Shown in pieces: positions 1 through 7,721 of a stretch of 64,000 nt of DNA. The notes beneath the pieces are model-generated. The model made no database searches, had not been told where the DNA came from, and saw only the letters and a list, made by a program, of their open reading frames with translations. The position numbers were made by a program, and so were the translations under genes. The stretch's first letter is position 1. Every line of letters starts with the position of its first letter. The DNA comes from Chryseobacterium sp. GVT01B (GTDB lineage: Bacteria > Bacteroidota > Bacteroidia > Flavobacteriales > Weeksellaceae). The stretch covers positions 1-64,000 of the forward strand of contig NZ_JAHXYI010000009.1 of NCBI RefSeq assembly GCF_019970045.1, written 5' to 3'.

Positions 1-99
1 CAATATATTGACTATTATAATAATGATAGGATAAGAATTAATTTAAAAGGAAAGAGTCCGATAGAATATCGAACTCTTTATTATCAAAAGATTATTTAA
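1..99 (+). CDS. IS3-family transposase, C-terminal 32 residues (5' end outside window)
   Basis: The frame beginning at base 1 is open to a TAA at 97-99 and encodes a 32-residue tail. It includes YNNDRIRINLKGKSPIEYR, the typical C-terminal end of the rve/DDE integrase domain in IS3-family OrfB transposases (pattern YYNxxRI...LKGxSPxEYR). The rest of the gene lies to the left of the window. It is followed at once by a terminal-repeat-like sequence, which fits the right end of an intact element. Whether the full transposase is functional cannot be seen here. Confidence 0.85.
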   Translation, partial: QYIDYYNNDRIRINLKGKSPIEYRTLYYQKII

Positions 100-122
100 T
101 TTTGTCTAAACTTTTGGGTGCA
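1..122 (+). mobile_element. Right end of an IS3-family insertion sequence
   Basis: The transposase tail ends at 99. The next bases (about 100-122), containing GTCTAAACTTTTGGGTGCA, resemble the right terminal inverted repeat of IS3/IS150-type elements, which end in CA. The element boundary at 122 is inferred: the bases after it, 123-142, read as half of a disrupted terminator belonging to the neighbouring minus-strand gene. The left end and target duplication are outside the window. Confidence 0.65.
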
Positions 123-143
123 CTCTAAAATGAGGGCTTTTTG
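123..143 (-). terminator. Remnant of a terminator split by the IS insertion
   Basis: Read on the minus strand, the bases directly after the stop of the 809-residue protein gene are an A-run, then AAGCCCTC, ATTTTA and GAG, at which point the IS end begins. This is the ascending arm, loop and first three bases of the descending arm of a typical hairpin (AAGCCCTC-loop-GAGGGCTT). The remaining arm and U-tract are missing. The reconstruction is inference; the two arm fragments are seen directly. Confidence 0.45.
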
Positions 144-2573
144 TTATTCCTTTATAAATTTCTTTTGTATGGTATTTCCACCATCTTCAATAGAGATAAC
201 ATAAACACTGTTGATTAATTTACTCATATCAATCTTATTATTTAATATTATTCCACCAGATATAAATTGACCGGAAGCGTTGTACAACTTATAATTAGCT
301 TTTTTACTAATGTTCTTTACATATAACAGAGTTCTTACTGGATTGGGATAAATAAAAACCTCATTCTGGTCAAGTAAATTAAGCACTTGCTTTTTCTGAA
401 TGACTACTTTATAGTCTTCCACTTCTCCATTTTTAAAATCTGTACAGTTTACCGGGATACCATCTCTTGACATGGCGACTCTCATTACAACATATTTATA
501 GTCTGCCATACTTACAAAAGCATCTGCAGGTACATTGAATTTCCCTGAAACAGAGCTGTCTGAATTGGGCGAAGAGGCTAATATTCTTTCGTTGATATCA
601 AATTCTCCATTTCTGTTGAAGTCAATCCAAACGGCTATTCCTTCGTTATAAGTGTTTCCTGTCCATTTCTTCTCAATAATGATCTCATTGTCTGTTGAAC
701 CCTGAATCAATTCGATGAAAGTTTTCTGGACTCCTGTATAATCTGTATACGTTGATGCCCCCGATTCATTTTCCATTGTTTTCGTACCGCTAGGTTTCAC
801 TGTGACTTTGGAAATATGCTCACCTGTAGAATTTTCTCCTTTCATCTTGCAGTAGATTACTGTAGGTGTTGTGAAATAGTACAGAGGAGTATAATTTCCC
901 GGGATCCCATTACAGATATTCACTACCTGCATTTCATATTTTGTTAATTCTGTAAGACCTGTCAATACCAGATTATTAACCAATGATGGTACTTCTGTCC
1001 AGCTCGGAATACCTACTTTTCTATATCTAAGAACATAATTTGCCCCAGGGAATGGATCCCACTGGATTGCCGCTGATGTCGGTAACAATTGAGTAATTGT
1101 CAAACCCGAAGGTGGAGTTTCGCATATTCTTTCTGTTGTGAATACTTTAGGATTCGAATATGGATTTGTGACTGTATTTCCAATACATTGACTGGCAATT
1201 TGTACTTCATATGTTTTATTAGCGCCTAAACCTGTCAAGGTAAAAGTATTGGTTGGCGGTACAGGTAAAGTTACCGGATTCCATGCTGTTGTTCCTACTT
1301 CTCTCCATCTCATTATATAGGTAGAACTTGTTGAAACAGGTGACCATTCAATCAGTGCAGACGTTGACGTAATATTACTGACTATTACATTTGGAGGAGA
1401 AGGATCACATCTTGTCAAAAACTCAGTATGTGAATAAGTTCCCGTTGTTCCATTACATACTACTGCAATCTCAACTTCATATAATGTGGCAGATAATAAA
1501 TTGGTTAAATTGAAAATATTCATTGTAGCCGGAGGTAACGCCATAGGTACGTTTGCTACAGTCCAACCAGTAGAACCTACAGGTCTGTATCTTATCTGAA
1601 AAGCATCTGCATCATTACTTTGCGGCCAGCTGACGGAAGCAGAATTATAAGTAATGTTACTCAATGTGACTACAGGAGATGTCATATTGCAAGATGGAGT
1701 GGTAAAACTTTCCCCGGAAACCCATGGACTTTTATCTGCTGGACTACATACTGAGCGAACCCACCAATAATAAGTGGTATTTTGTGATAATTGGGATAAA
1801 TTCACAGAAACAAGACTGCTTGTACCTGTGGGATTAGTTCCTGAATTAGGCTGAACATTAGTTGTGTTATAGTAATACTCGTATCCATTCGCTGGAGCTA
1901 AAGAAGGAGCAGTCCAGTTTAATACAGCAGTACTTGGAGTAACAGATGACACTGGTATCGGAGTAGGAATAAAACAATTTCCCAATGATATATTGTCTAC
2001 AGCAGCCGGAGGCTGGTTACCCCCGTTATTATTATTTACCCACTCAAATACCAACCGCATATTTGTACCTGCAAAACTGCTTAAATTCAGATTTGAATTG
2101 ATGTATGTCTTCCACGTTGCCTGTATGTTGAAATCACTTCCTACTTTAATTCTTCCGGCACCAGGTGCAATATTTGTTCCCGCTGCAGGAGTGAAGGATG
2201 TAGGAACAAGCCATACTCTGAGATAATCCTGAGAACCTTCTCCTGATGCTCTCCAATCAAATGATAAAATAGTTGTATTGGTTCCCGCAGGAATAGCAAT
2301 ATCTACATAAGCATGAACGATACTGGCCCCAGCAACATTATAAGTGTTTGCACCTCCGTTTGTATTTGAAATATAAATAGCATTTGGAGGATTTCCTGCT
2401 GCACTACCATAAAACCATTTATTTGCCTGGGTAGCATTGACAAAGGTAAAACCGCCATTACCCGCACTAAAGTCCTGTTTGTATGGAAAAGTTGCTGTGG
2501 TACAAGAGCCCAATATAAGAACAGCAATCATAATACATAGAAAATTCAGTAAAAAAGAATGTTTTTTTCTCAT
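144..2573 (-). CDS. Secreted fibronectin-III/GEVED adhesin-like protein with T9SS sorting domain
   Basis: This 809-residue protein has a hydrophobic signal peptide ending in a lipobox-like LGSC (about residues 20-25). A jelly-roll/cleaved-adhesin-like domain (about 28-200) follows, then four fibronectin type III repeats that each begin with a Cys (about 200-575). Next is a GEVED domain (about 576-735) with the Ca-binding-like segment AVWIDFNRNGEFD and the signature GEVEDY. The C-terminal 70 residues (IYPNPV... to KKFIKE) are a type A T9SS sorting signal, so export across the outer membrane is expected. Residues from about 390 onward closely match the end of the 1476-residue protein encoded at 3124-7554. 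It lies 10 bases downstream of a small gene and is probably co-transcribed with it. Its terminator appears destroyed by an IS3 insertion. Substrate or ligand is unknown. Confidence 0.85.
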   Translation of the reverse strand: MRKKHSFLLNFLCIMIAVLILGSCTTATFPYKQDFSAGNGGFTFVNATQANKWFYGSAAGNPPNAIYISNTNGGANTYNVAGASIVHAYVDIAIPAGTNTTILSFDWRASGEGSQDYLRVWLVPTSFTPAAGTNIAPGAGRIKVGSDFNIQATWKTYINSNLNLSSFAGTNMRLVFEWVNNNNGGNQPPAAVDNISLGNCFIPTPIPVSSVTPSTAVLNWTAPSLAPANGYEYYYNTTNVQPNSGTNPTGTSSLVSVNLSQLSQNTTYYWWVRSVCSPADKSPWVSGESFTTPSCNMTSPVVTLSNITYNSASVSWPQSNDADAFQIRYRPVGSTGWTVANVPMALPPATMNIFNLTNLLSATLYEVEIAVVCNGTTGTYSHTEFLTRCDPSPPNVIVSNITSTSALIEWSPVSTSSTYIMRWREVGTTAWNPVTLPVPPTNTFTLTGLGANKTYEVQIASQCIGNTVTNPYSNPKVFTTERICETPPSGLTITQLLPTSAAIQWDPFPGANYVLRYRKVGIPSWTEVPSLVNNLVLTGLTELTKYEMQVVNICNGIPGNYTPLYYFTTPTVIYCKMKGENSTGEHISKVTVKPSGTKTMENESGASTYTDYTGVQKTFIELIQGSTDNEIIIEKKWTGNTYNEGIAVWIDFNRNGEFDINERILASSPNSDSSVSGKFNVPADAFVSMADYKYVVMRVAMSRDGIPVNCTDFKNGEVEDYKVVIQKKQVLNLLDQNEVFIYPNPVRTLLYVKNISKKANYKLYNASGQFISGGIILNNKIDMSKLINSVYVISIEDGGNTIQKKFIKE

Positions 2574-2583
2574 TTTTTCAGTT

Positions 2584-2880
2584 TTAATATTCTTTAATAA
2601 CTTCTAGTGTATGATTCTCCTTATCTATCCGGCCGGGTTCAAAAGAAATCTTATTGTAGACAGGTTTATTTAATTTATTGTCACAGTAATCTAATTCCCT
2701 AACTGTACATATTAATTGTTTTTTATCGAGTGCTTTTGCACTTCTCAACTGGGATTTTACTAATGAATTATCAAATGAATCATCTATTATTATTTTTCCG
2801 TCATATACTGAAAAGGTCCATTGTATATAAACAATTACGAACAAGAAAATAAAAAATAATGAAATAAAAATTTTCTTCAT
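2584..2880 (-). CDS. Small membrane-anchored or secreted protein, unknown function
   Basis: A 98-residue ORF starts with MKKIFISLFFIFLFVIVYIQ, one strongly hydrophobic segment that could be a signal anchor or uncleaved signal peptide. About 75 polar residues with two cysteines (LICTVRELDYCDNK) follow. No domain is recognised. Its stop is 10 bases from the start of the downstream adhesin gene on the same strand, so the two are probably one transcript. A TAnnTTTG-type -7 box (CAAATTTA on the plus strand, 2910-2917) lies 30 bases upstream and supports this as the first gene. The long signal-like N-terminus and the promoter argue for a real gene. Confidence 0.6.
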   Translation of the reverse strand: MKKIFISLFFIFLFVIVYIQWTFSVYDGKIIIDDSFDNSLVKSQLRSAKALDKKQLICTVRELDYCDNKLNKPVYNKISFEPGRIDKENHTLEVIKEY

Positions 2881-3067
2881 AGTTGGTTGTTTTTTTTATA
2901 TTAATATCACAAATTTAATTAATTTATTATCAATAAAAAACACAAATAATCAATTGAATAAAAATATCGCAATAAAAGATTAAAATAATTAAAAATATAA
3001 ACAGTTTAACAATGTTTAAATGAAAAAAATCAAAATACAGTGATTAATCAATAAATATTAAGAGTAA

Positions 3068-3103
3068 TAAAAAAAAATAAGCCTCCATTTCTGGAGGCTT
3101 ATT
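3068..3103 (-). terminator. Rho-independent terminator of the 1476-residue protein gene
   Basis: A perfect 12-bp stem (3076-3087 with 3092-3103, core AAGCCTCCA/TGGAGGCTT) has a 4-base loop. On the minus strand it is followed by a U-rich run from 3077 down to 3064. It lies 20 bases after the stop codon. Confidence 0.88.
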
Positions 3104-3123
3104 CTATTTGAAATTTAATTTAT

Positions 3124-6100
3124 TTATTCTTTGATAAATTTCTTCTGAACAGTTTTACCGTTATCATCAATATCAATTACATAAACTCCATTAATCAATC
3201 TGCTTACGTTGATTTGGTTGTTAAGTAAGATACCATCTCCGATTACCTGTCCGGCAGCATTGTAGATTTTATATTTGGCTCTCTTGCTGATATTTTTCAC
3301 AAACAGTATTGAACTTACAGGGTTAGGATAAATCATGATACCTGTCTGATCAATTGGATTAGCAACGATTGGCTTAGAGATTCTTACTGTGTAATCCTCT
3401 ACTTCTCCATTCTTGAAGCTTGTACAGTTTACAGGAATACCATCTCTTTCCATTGCTACTCTCATCACAACATATTTGTAATCTGTCATACTTACAAACG
3501 CATCTGCCGGTACATTGAATTTACCAGAGATAGGGCTGTCCGTATTTGGTGGAGAGCTTAATACTCTTTCATTGATATCAAATTCACCATTTCTGTTGAA
3601 GTCGATCCAAACTGCGATTCCTTCGTTATAAGTATTTCCAGTCCACTTCTTCTCAATGATGATCTCATTGTCAGTTGATCCCTGGATCATTTCGATGAAC
3701 GTTTTAGGAACTCCTGTATAATCTGTATACGTTGATGCCCCTGATTCATTCTCCATTGTTTTCTTACCGGTAGGCTTCACAGTAACTTTAGAAATATGCT
3801 CACCAGTAGAACTTCCTGAATGCATCTGACAGTAAATTACTGTAGGAGTTGTGAAGTAATATGGAGGAGTATAATTTCCTGGTGTACCATTACAGATATT
3901 TACAACCTGCATTTCATATTTAGTTAATTCTGTAAGACCTGTTAATACAAGGTTGTTAACTAATGATGGTACTTCTGTCCAGCTTGGAATACCTACTTTT
4001 CTATATCTAAGAACATATGTTGCTCCTGGGAAAGGATCCCACTGGATTGCAGCCGATGTAGGAAGCAATTGAGTGATTGTTAATCCCGGAGGTGGAATTT
4101 CACAGATTCTTTCTGTTGTAAATACTTTAGGGTTAGAATATGGATTCAGAGTTGTTTCTCCGTTACACATATTAGCAATCTGCACTTCATAAGTAGTGAA
4201 CGGCTCTAATGGAGTTACACTACCTAACACATAAGTATTTGCAGGAGCTGCTGGTAAACTGATAAGAGTCCATGCAGTAGTACCTACTTTTCTCCATCTC
4301 ATTGTATAGGTAGAACTTGCTGCAAGCGGAGCCCATGTAATCAATGCTGTTGTTGGAGTAATGTTCCCTACCGTCACATTCGGAGGAGTAGGATCACATC
4401 TTGTCGTGAATGTCTTGATTGGAGTAGCTGTACCCACAATATCTCCACAAATTGCTGCAACTTCAACCTCGTAAGTAGTAGCAGGAGTTAATCCACTAAT
4501 TACTAATGGAAGGTTTCCTAATTGTGTAGAAGCATATACTGATGTCCATGCTGTTGTTCCCTGAACTCTGTATCTTACTACATAACTTACTCCTCCCCCT
4601 GTAATTGTAACAGTAGCTGTTGTATGAGTAGTTGTAAATGTAGGTGAGTTTGGAGTTGCATTGCTACAAGGTCTGATTCTTACTCTGTAGTCTTCCACTT
4701 CTCCATCTACAGCATTCTGACACATTACAGGAGCACTTGTACGTTTTAGCACAACTCTCATAGTAGTTGTCAACGGACCTGTATAAGATGTTGAAGGAAC
4801 GGCAAACGTAGCAGTAACAGGAGTAGTTGTGTTAGCCGGAGAAATTAAAATTCTCTCAGCATCTGTAAACTGTCCGTTTCTGTCAAAGTCGATCCATGCT
4901 GTTACAGCATCATTTCCTGTTGCTCCGGTCCAACCTTTAGCTACAGAGATTTTATTATTTTGAGAATTAACATCTAAAGTAATAAGAGTCTCAGGTGTTG
5001 TATAGCTGATATAATTAGTTTGTACTGAAGTATTGTTCATTGGAGGAACTCCAAGGTTCGAAGAGGTAATCGTTACATTCGAAATATGGTCATTCGTTCC
5101 GGTACCTGTCATCTGGCAGTAAGACAACGGTGGAGTTGTAAACGTTACTGATGATGAATAAGCACCTGTAGAACCTCCACATGTTGTAGAAACCTGAACT
5201 TCATAATTTGTCTGTTCGGTAAGACCAGTAATTCCATAGAAGTTTTGACCCGCCGGCACAGTAGCCGTTTGCCATACACCTCCAGGAGTAGTTCTCCATC
5301 TAATATTATAAGTAGCTCCTACAGTTGCAACCCAAGATACTGTTGCAGTAGTTGCACCAATATTATTTACTGTAATATTCGTTGGAGCAGCCGTTGAACA
5401 TGGTTGAGAATCTACAAATTTCACTGCGTAATCTTCTACTTCTCCCTGAGTAAATGTTCCACAAGGGTTAGCGTTGTCAAAATATCTCATTACGACACGC
5501 ATACGAGTAGGAAGAGTTCCTGTATATACATTTCCACTCGCCACTGTAGGTACAGCAAAAGTTGCCGTTACCGGAGTAGTTGTGTTATATGTTGTATTAA
5601 GAATTCTCTCACTTGTTTCAAATGTTCCGTTTCTGTTAAAGTCAACCCAAGCTGAAACTCCATAAGATGTAGGAGAACCCGGCCAGTATTTGTTAACAGA
5701 AATTTTATTATTTGCAGAACCTCTTTCAAATATAACAACTCTTGTAGGGTCTGGTGTATAATCTTTATAGTTATCCGATCCTGAATTACTCAACATAATA
5801 GGAGTATTCGTAGGAGTAACGGTAACATTATTAATATATCCACTAGTAGCAGTATTACTTGTAGGACCTGCCGTACAATAAGTAAGAGCTGGAGTTGTAA
5901 AGGTTACAGTCGGAGAGAATGCTCCTGTAGTACCTCCACAAACAGTAGCTACCTGAACGTCATATGCTGTCTGTTCTAATAACCCTGTAAGCAATTGGTT
6001 ACTTACCAAAGGTGTATTTACAGCAATCTGCTGCCATGCACCAGAAGGAGAAACTCTGTATCTTACGATATAAGTAGCCCCTGTAGTGGATGTCCAAGTA

Positions 6101-7554
6101 ACATTAGCTGAAGAAGGGGTTACATTGTTTACCTGAATATCAGCAGGTGGAGCTGTAGTACACGCTGATAAATCAATAAGTTTAACAGCATAATCCTCAG
6201 TCTCACCATAAGAATATGTTCCACAAGCATTAATAGGACTATATTCATTCATTACAACACGCATTCTGGTAGTAAGGTTTCCTGTATAGGCACCACCTCC
6301 AGCATTTGGTATATTGAATGTAGCCGTAACCGGCGTTGTTGTATTACTTGGAGAAGTCAATACTCTTTCAGTCGCTTCAAAAACACCATTACGGTTAAAG
6401 TCAATCCAAACTCCTGTTAAGAAGCTGTATTGATAACCCGGCCATGTTTTTGATACAGAAACACTAGCAGTACCACCTCTTACCAAAGTAACTAATCTTG
6501 TAGGGTCTGTACTGTAATCTGTATAACCACTTTGATTAGAGTTACTTGTCATTGAAGGAGCTCCTTGTGCATTAACAGAAACCTGGCTTATATACCCATC
6601 AATAAAAGTACTTGTAGCAGCTGAATTACAATAGCTGAGTGCCGGAGTTGTAAAGTTTACGCTGGAAGAAAATGCTCCCTGAGTACCCCCACATATAGTA
6701 GCTACCTGAACTTCATACTGGGTTTGTTCTGTTAATCCGGTAATGAGCTGATTTCCTACCATAGGTGTTGTTACGTTAATTGTCACCCAAGGTCCTCCTG
6801 CTAAAGGTCTGTATCGTACAACGTACGTAGCTCCTGCGGAAAGGTACCAGCCTACATTAGCTGTAGCTGTTGTAAGGTTTGAAACTGTAATATTGGTAGG
6901 CGGAGCTGTTGAACAAGCTGGCAACGGATGGCTTTCCAACTGTATTCTAGGAATATCTGCAAGCCTGTCTTTTGCAGCAGGAGGTGCTGCAGGATCTGGG
7001 TTTGCAGAGTCTTCATAATAGATCATCCCTCTGTTTGCTCCTGCATTATAAGATCCCCAAGCTGTACCTGGCGAAGACGAATAACCTGGAGTTTTTTCAT
7101 TTACAGCAATCACAAGATTGTCTGTTCCGTTCCACAAAAACGGAGTAGCCAATTGAAGAGTTACCCAGTTCCCATTTGTTAGGTTAGGTAAAGTTCCGGC
7201 GAAAACCTGGGTCAAAGAATTTAATGGAACCCAACTTGTAGTGGTGGCAAAGTTATTCTGGGTTGTGTTTCCCATATATACCACCCAGTCCTTATATACA
7301 TCCTGAGATGTTGAAACTGTGGTGGAATAAAACTTTACAGCCGTGATATAGTTCGACGTACCTATGGCAGTCGTAAGTTCCGCAGCTGTATAAATCTGCT
7401 GGGAATAACTATACCCATAATAGGAACGTATGGGGAGATACACTGAGGTACCCGTTCCTGTCCCGATCTGTCCTGCCTGAGCTGAGACTTTGGATACAAA
7501 GCCTGTACATATCAAACAGAGAAACAGAATTAAAGAGGTAAAGAATTTCTTCAT
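3124..7554 (-). CDS. Giant secreted FN3/GEVED repeat protein with T9SS sorting domain
   Basis: This 1476-residue protein has a cleavable signal peptide ending KVSAQA (about residue 26). An N-terminal beta-rich domain (about 27-215) seen in T9SS cargo follows. Then come three alternating units of FN3 plus GEVED, ending GETEDYAVKL, GEVEDYAVKF and GEVEDYRVRI. Three further FN3 domains, a fourth GEVED (GEVEDYTVRI) and a type A T9SS tail (MIYPNPV... to KKFIKE) complete it. Each GEVED domain contains a D-x-N-x-N-G-x-F segment resembling a calcium-binding loop. Six FN3 repeats begin at cysteines. The last 300 residues are almost the same as the end of the 809-residue neighbour, which indicates recent duplication or gene conversion. 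An extracellular or surface adhesin or matrix protein is likely; the ligand is unknown. It is a single gene with its own terminator and a -7-like box (TAGATTTG) at 7582-7589. Confidence 0.88.
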   Translation of the reverse strand: MKKFFTSLILFLCLICTGFVSKVSAQAGQIGTGTGTSVYLPIRSYYGYSYSQQIYTAAELTTAIGTSNYITAVKFYSTTVSTSQDVYKDWVVYMGNTTQNNFATTTSWVPLNSLTQVFAGTLPNLTNGNWVTLQLATPFLWNGTDNLVIAVNEKTPGYSSSPGTAWGSYNAGANRGMIYYEDSANPDPAAPPAAKDRLADIPRIQLESHPLPACSTAPPTNITVSNLTTATANVGWYLSAGATYVVRYRPLAGGPWVTINVTTPMVGNQLITGLTEQTQYEVQVATICGGTQGAFSSSVNFTTPALSYCNSAATSTFIDGYISQVSVNAQGAPSMTSNSNQSGYTDYSTDPTRLVTLVRGGTASVSVSKTWPGYQYSFLTGVWIDFNRNGVFEATERVLTSPSNTTTPVTATFNIPNAGGGAYTGNLTTRMRVVMNEYSPINACGTYSYGETEDYAVKLIDLSACTTAPPADIQVNNVTPSSANVTWTSTTGATYIVRYRVSPSGAWQQIAVNTPLVSNQLLTGLLEQTAYDVQVATVCGGTTGAFSPTVTFTTPALTYCTAGPTSNTATSGYINNVTVTPTNTPIMLSNSGSDNYKDYTPDPTRVVIFERGSANNKISVNKYWPGSPTSYGVSAWVDFNRNGTFETSERILNTTYNTTTPVTATFAVPTVASGNVYTGTLPTRMRVVMRYFDNANPCGTFTQGEVEDYAVKFVDSQPCSTAAPTNITVNNIGATTATVSWVATVGATYNIRWRTTPGGVWQTATVPAGQNFYGITGLTEQTNYEVQVSTTCGGSTGAYSSSVTFTTPPLSYCQMTGTGTNDHISNVTITSSNLGVPPMNNTSVQTNYISYTTPETLITLDVNSQNNKISVAKGWTGATGNDAVTAWIDFDRNGQFTDAERILISPANTTTPVTATFAVPSTSYTGPLTTTMRVVLKRTSAPVMCQNAVDGEVEDYRVRIRPCSNATPNSPTFTTTHTTATVTITGGGVSYVVRYRVQGTTAWTSVYASTQLGNLPLVISGLTPATTYEVEVAAICGDIVGTATPIKTFTTRCDPTPPNVTVGNITPTTALITWAPLAASSTYTMRWRKVGTTAWTLISLPAAPANTYVLGSVTPLEPFTTYEVQIANMCNGETTLNPYSNPKVFTTERICEIPPPGLTITQLLPTSAAIQWDPFPGATYVLRYRKVGIPSWTEVPSLVNNLVLTGLTELTKYEMQVVNICNGTPGNYTPPYYFTTPTVIYCQMHSGSSTGEHISKVTVKPTGKKTMENESGASTYTDYTGVPKTFIEMIQGSTDNEIIIEKKWTGNTYNEGIAVWIDFNRNGEFDINERVLSSPPNTDSPISGKFNVPADAFVSMTDYKYVVMRVAMERDGIPVNCTSFKNGEVEDYTVRISKPIVANPIDQTGIMIYPNPVSSILFVKNISKRAKYKIYNAAGQVIGDGILLNNQINVSRLINGVYVIDIDDNGKTVQKKFIKE

Positions 7555-7670
7555 AATGTTTTCATTATAATATTAATCATACAAATCTAATCATTTTTTG
7601 TTATTAATTTACAGGTACATTTAGGTTTTTTTTGTAAAAACACAACAATATCTCCACTTATGCTTTAAAT

Positions 7671-7700
7671 AAAGAAATCCCCGGGAAAGCCCGGGGATTT
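7671..7700 (-). terminator. Rho-independent terminator of the M12B protease gene
   Basis: An 11-bp perfect stem, AAATCCCCGGG (7675-7685) with CCCGGGGATTT (7690-7700), has an AAAG loop. It lies 21 bases beyond the stop codon of the minus-strand protease gene and is followed by a U-rich stretch on that strand. Confidence 0.85.
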
Positions 7701-7721
7701 ACTAATATATAAAGGTTATCT

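Noticed and set aside
51..79. Hairpin AAAGAGT...ACTCTTT as a terminator of the minus-strand adhesin gene
   Set aside because: It lies within the transposase coding tail and has no convincing U-tract; the half-hairpin at 123-142 fits better.
5404..7182. Several plus-strand ORFs opposite the repeat-rich adhesin gene
   Set aside because: They are antisense shadows of the 1476-residue protein, with cysteine/serine-rich composition and no start context.
3124..7554. Regular repeats as a CRISPR-like array
   Set aside because: The periodicity comes from repeated FN3 and GEVED protein domains; there are no short identical direct repeats with unique spacers anywhere in the window.
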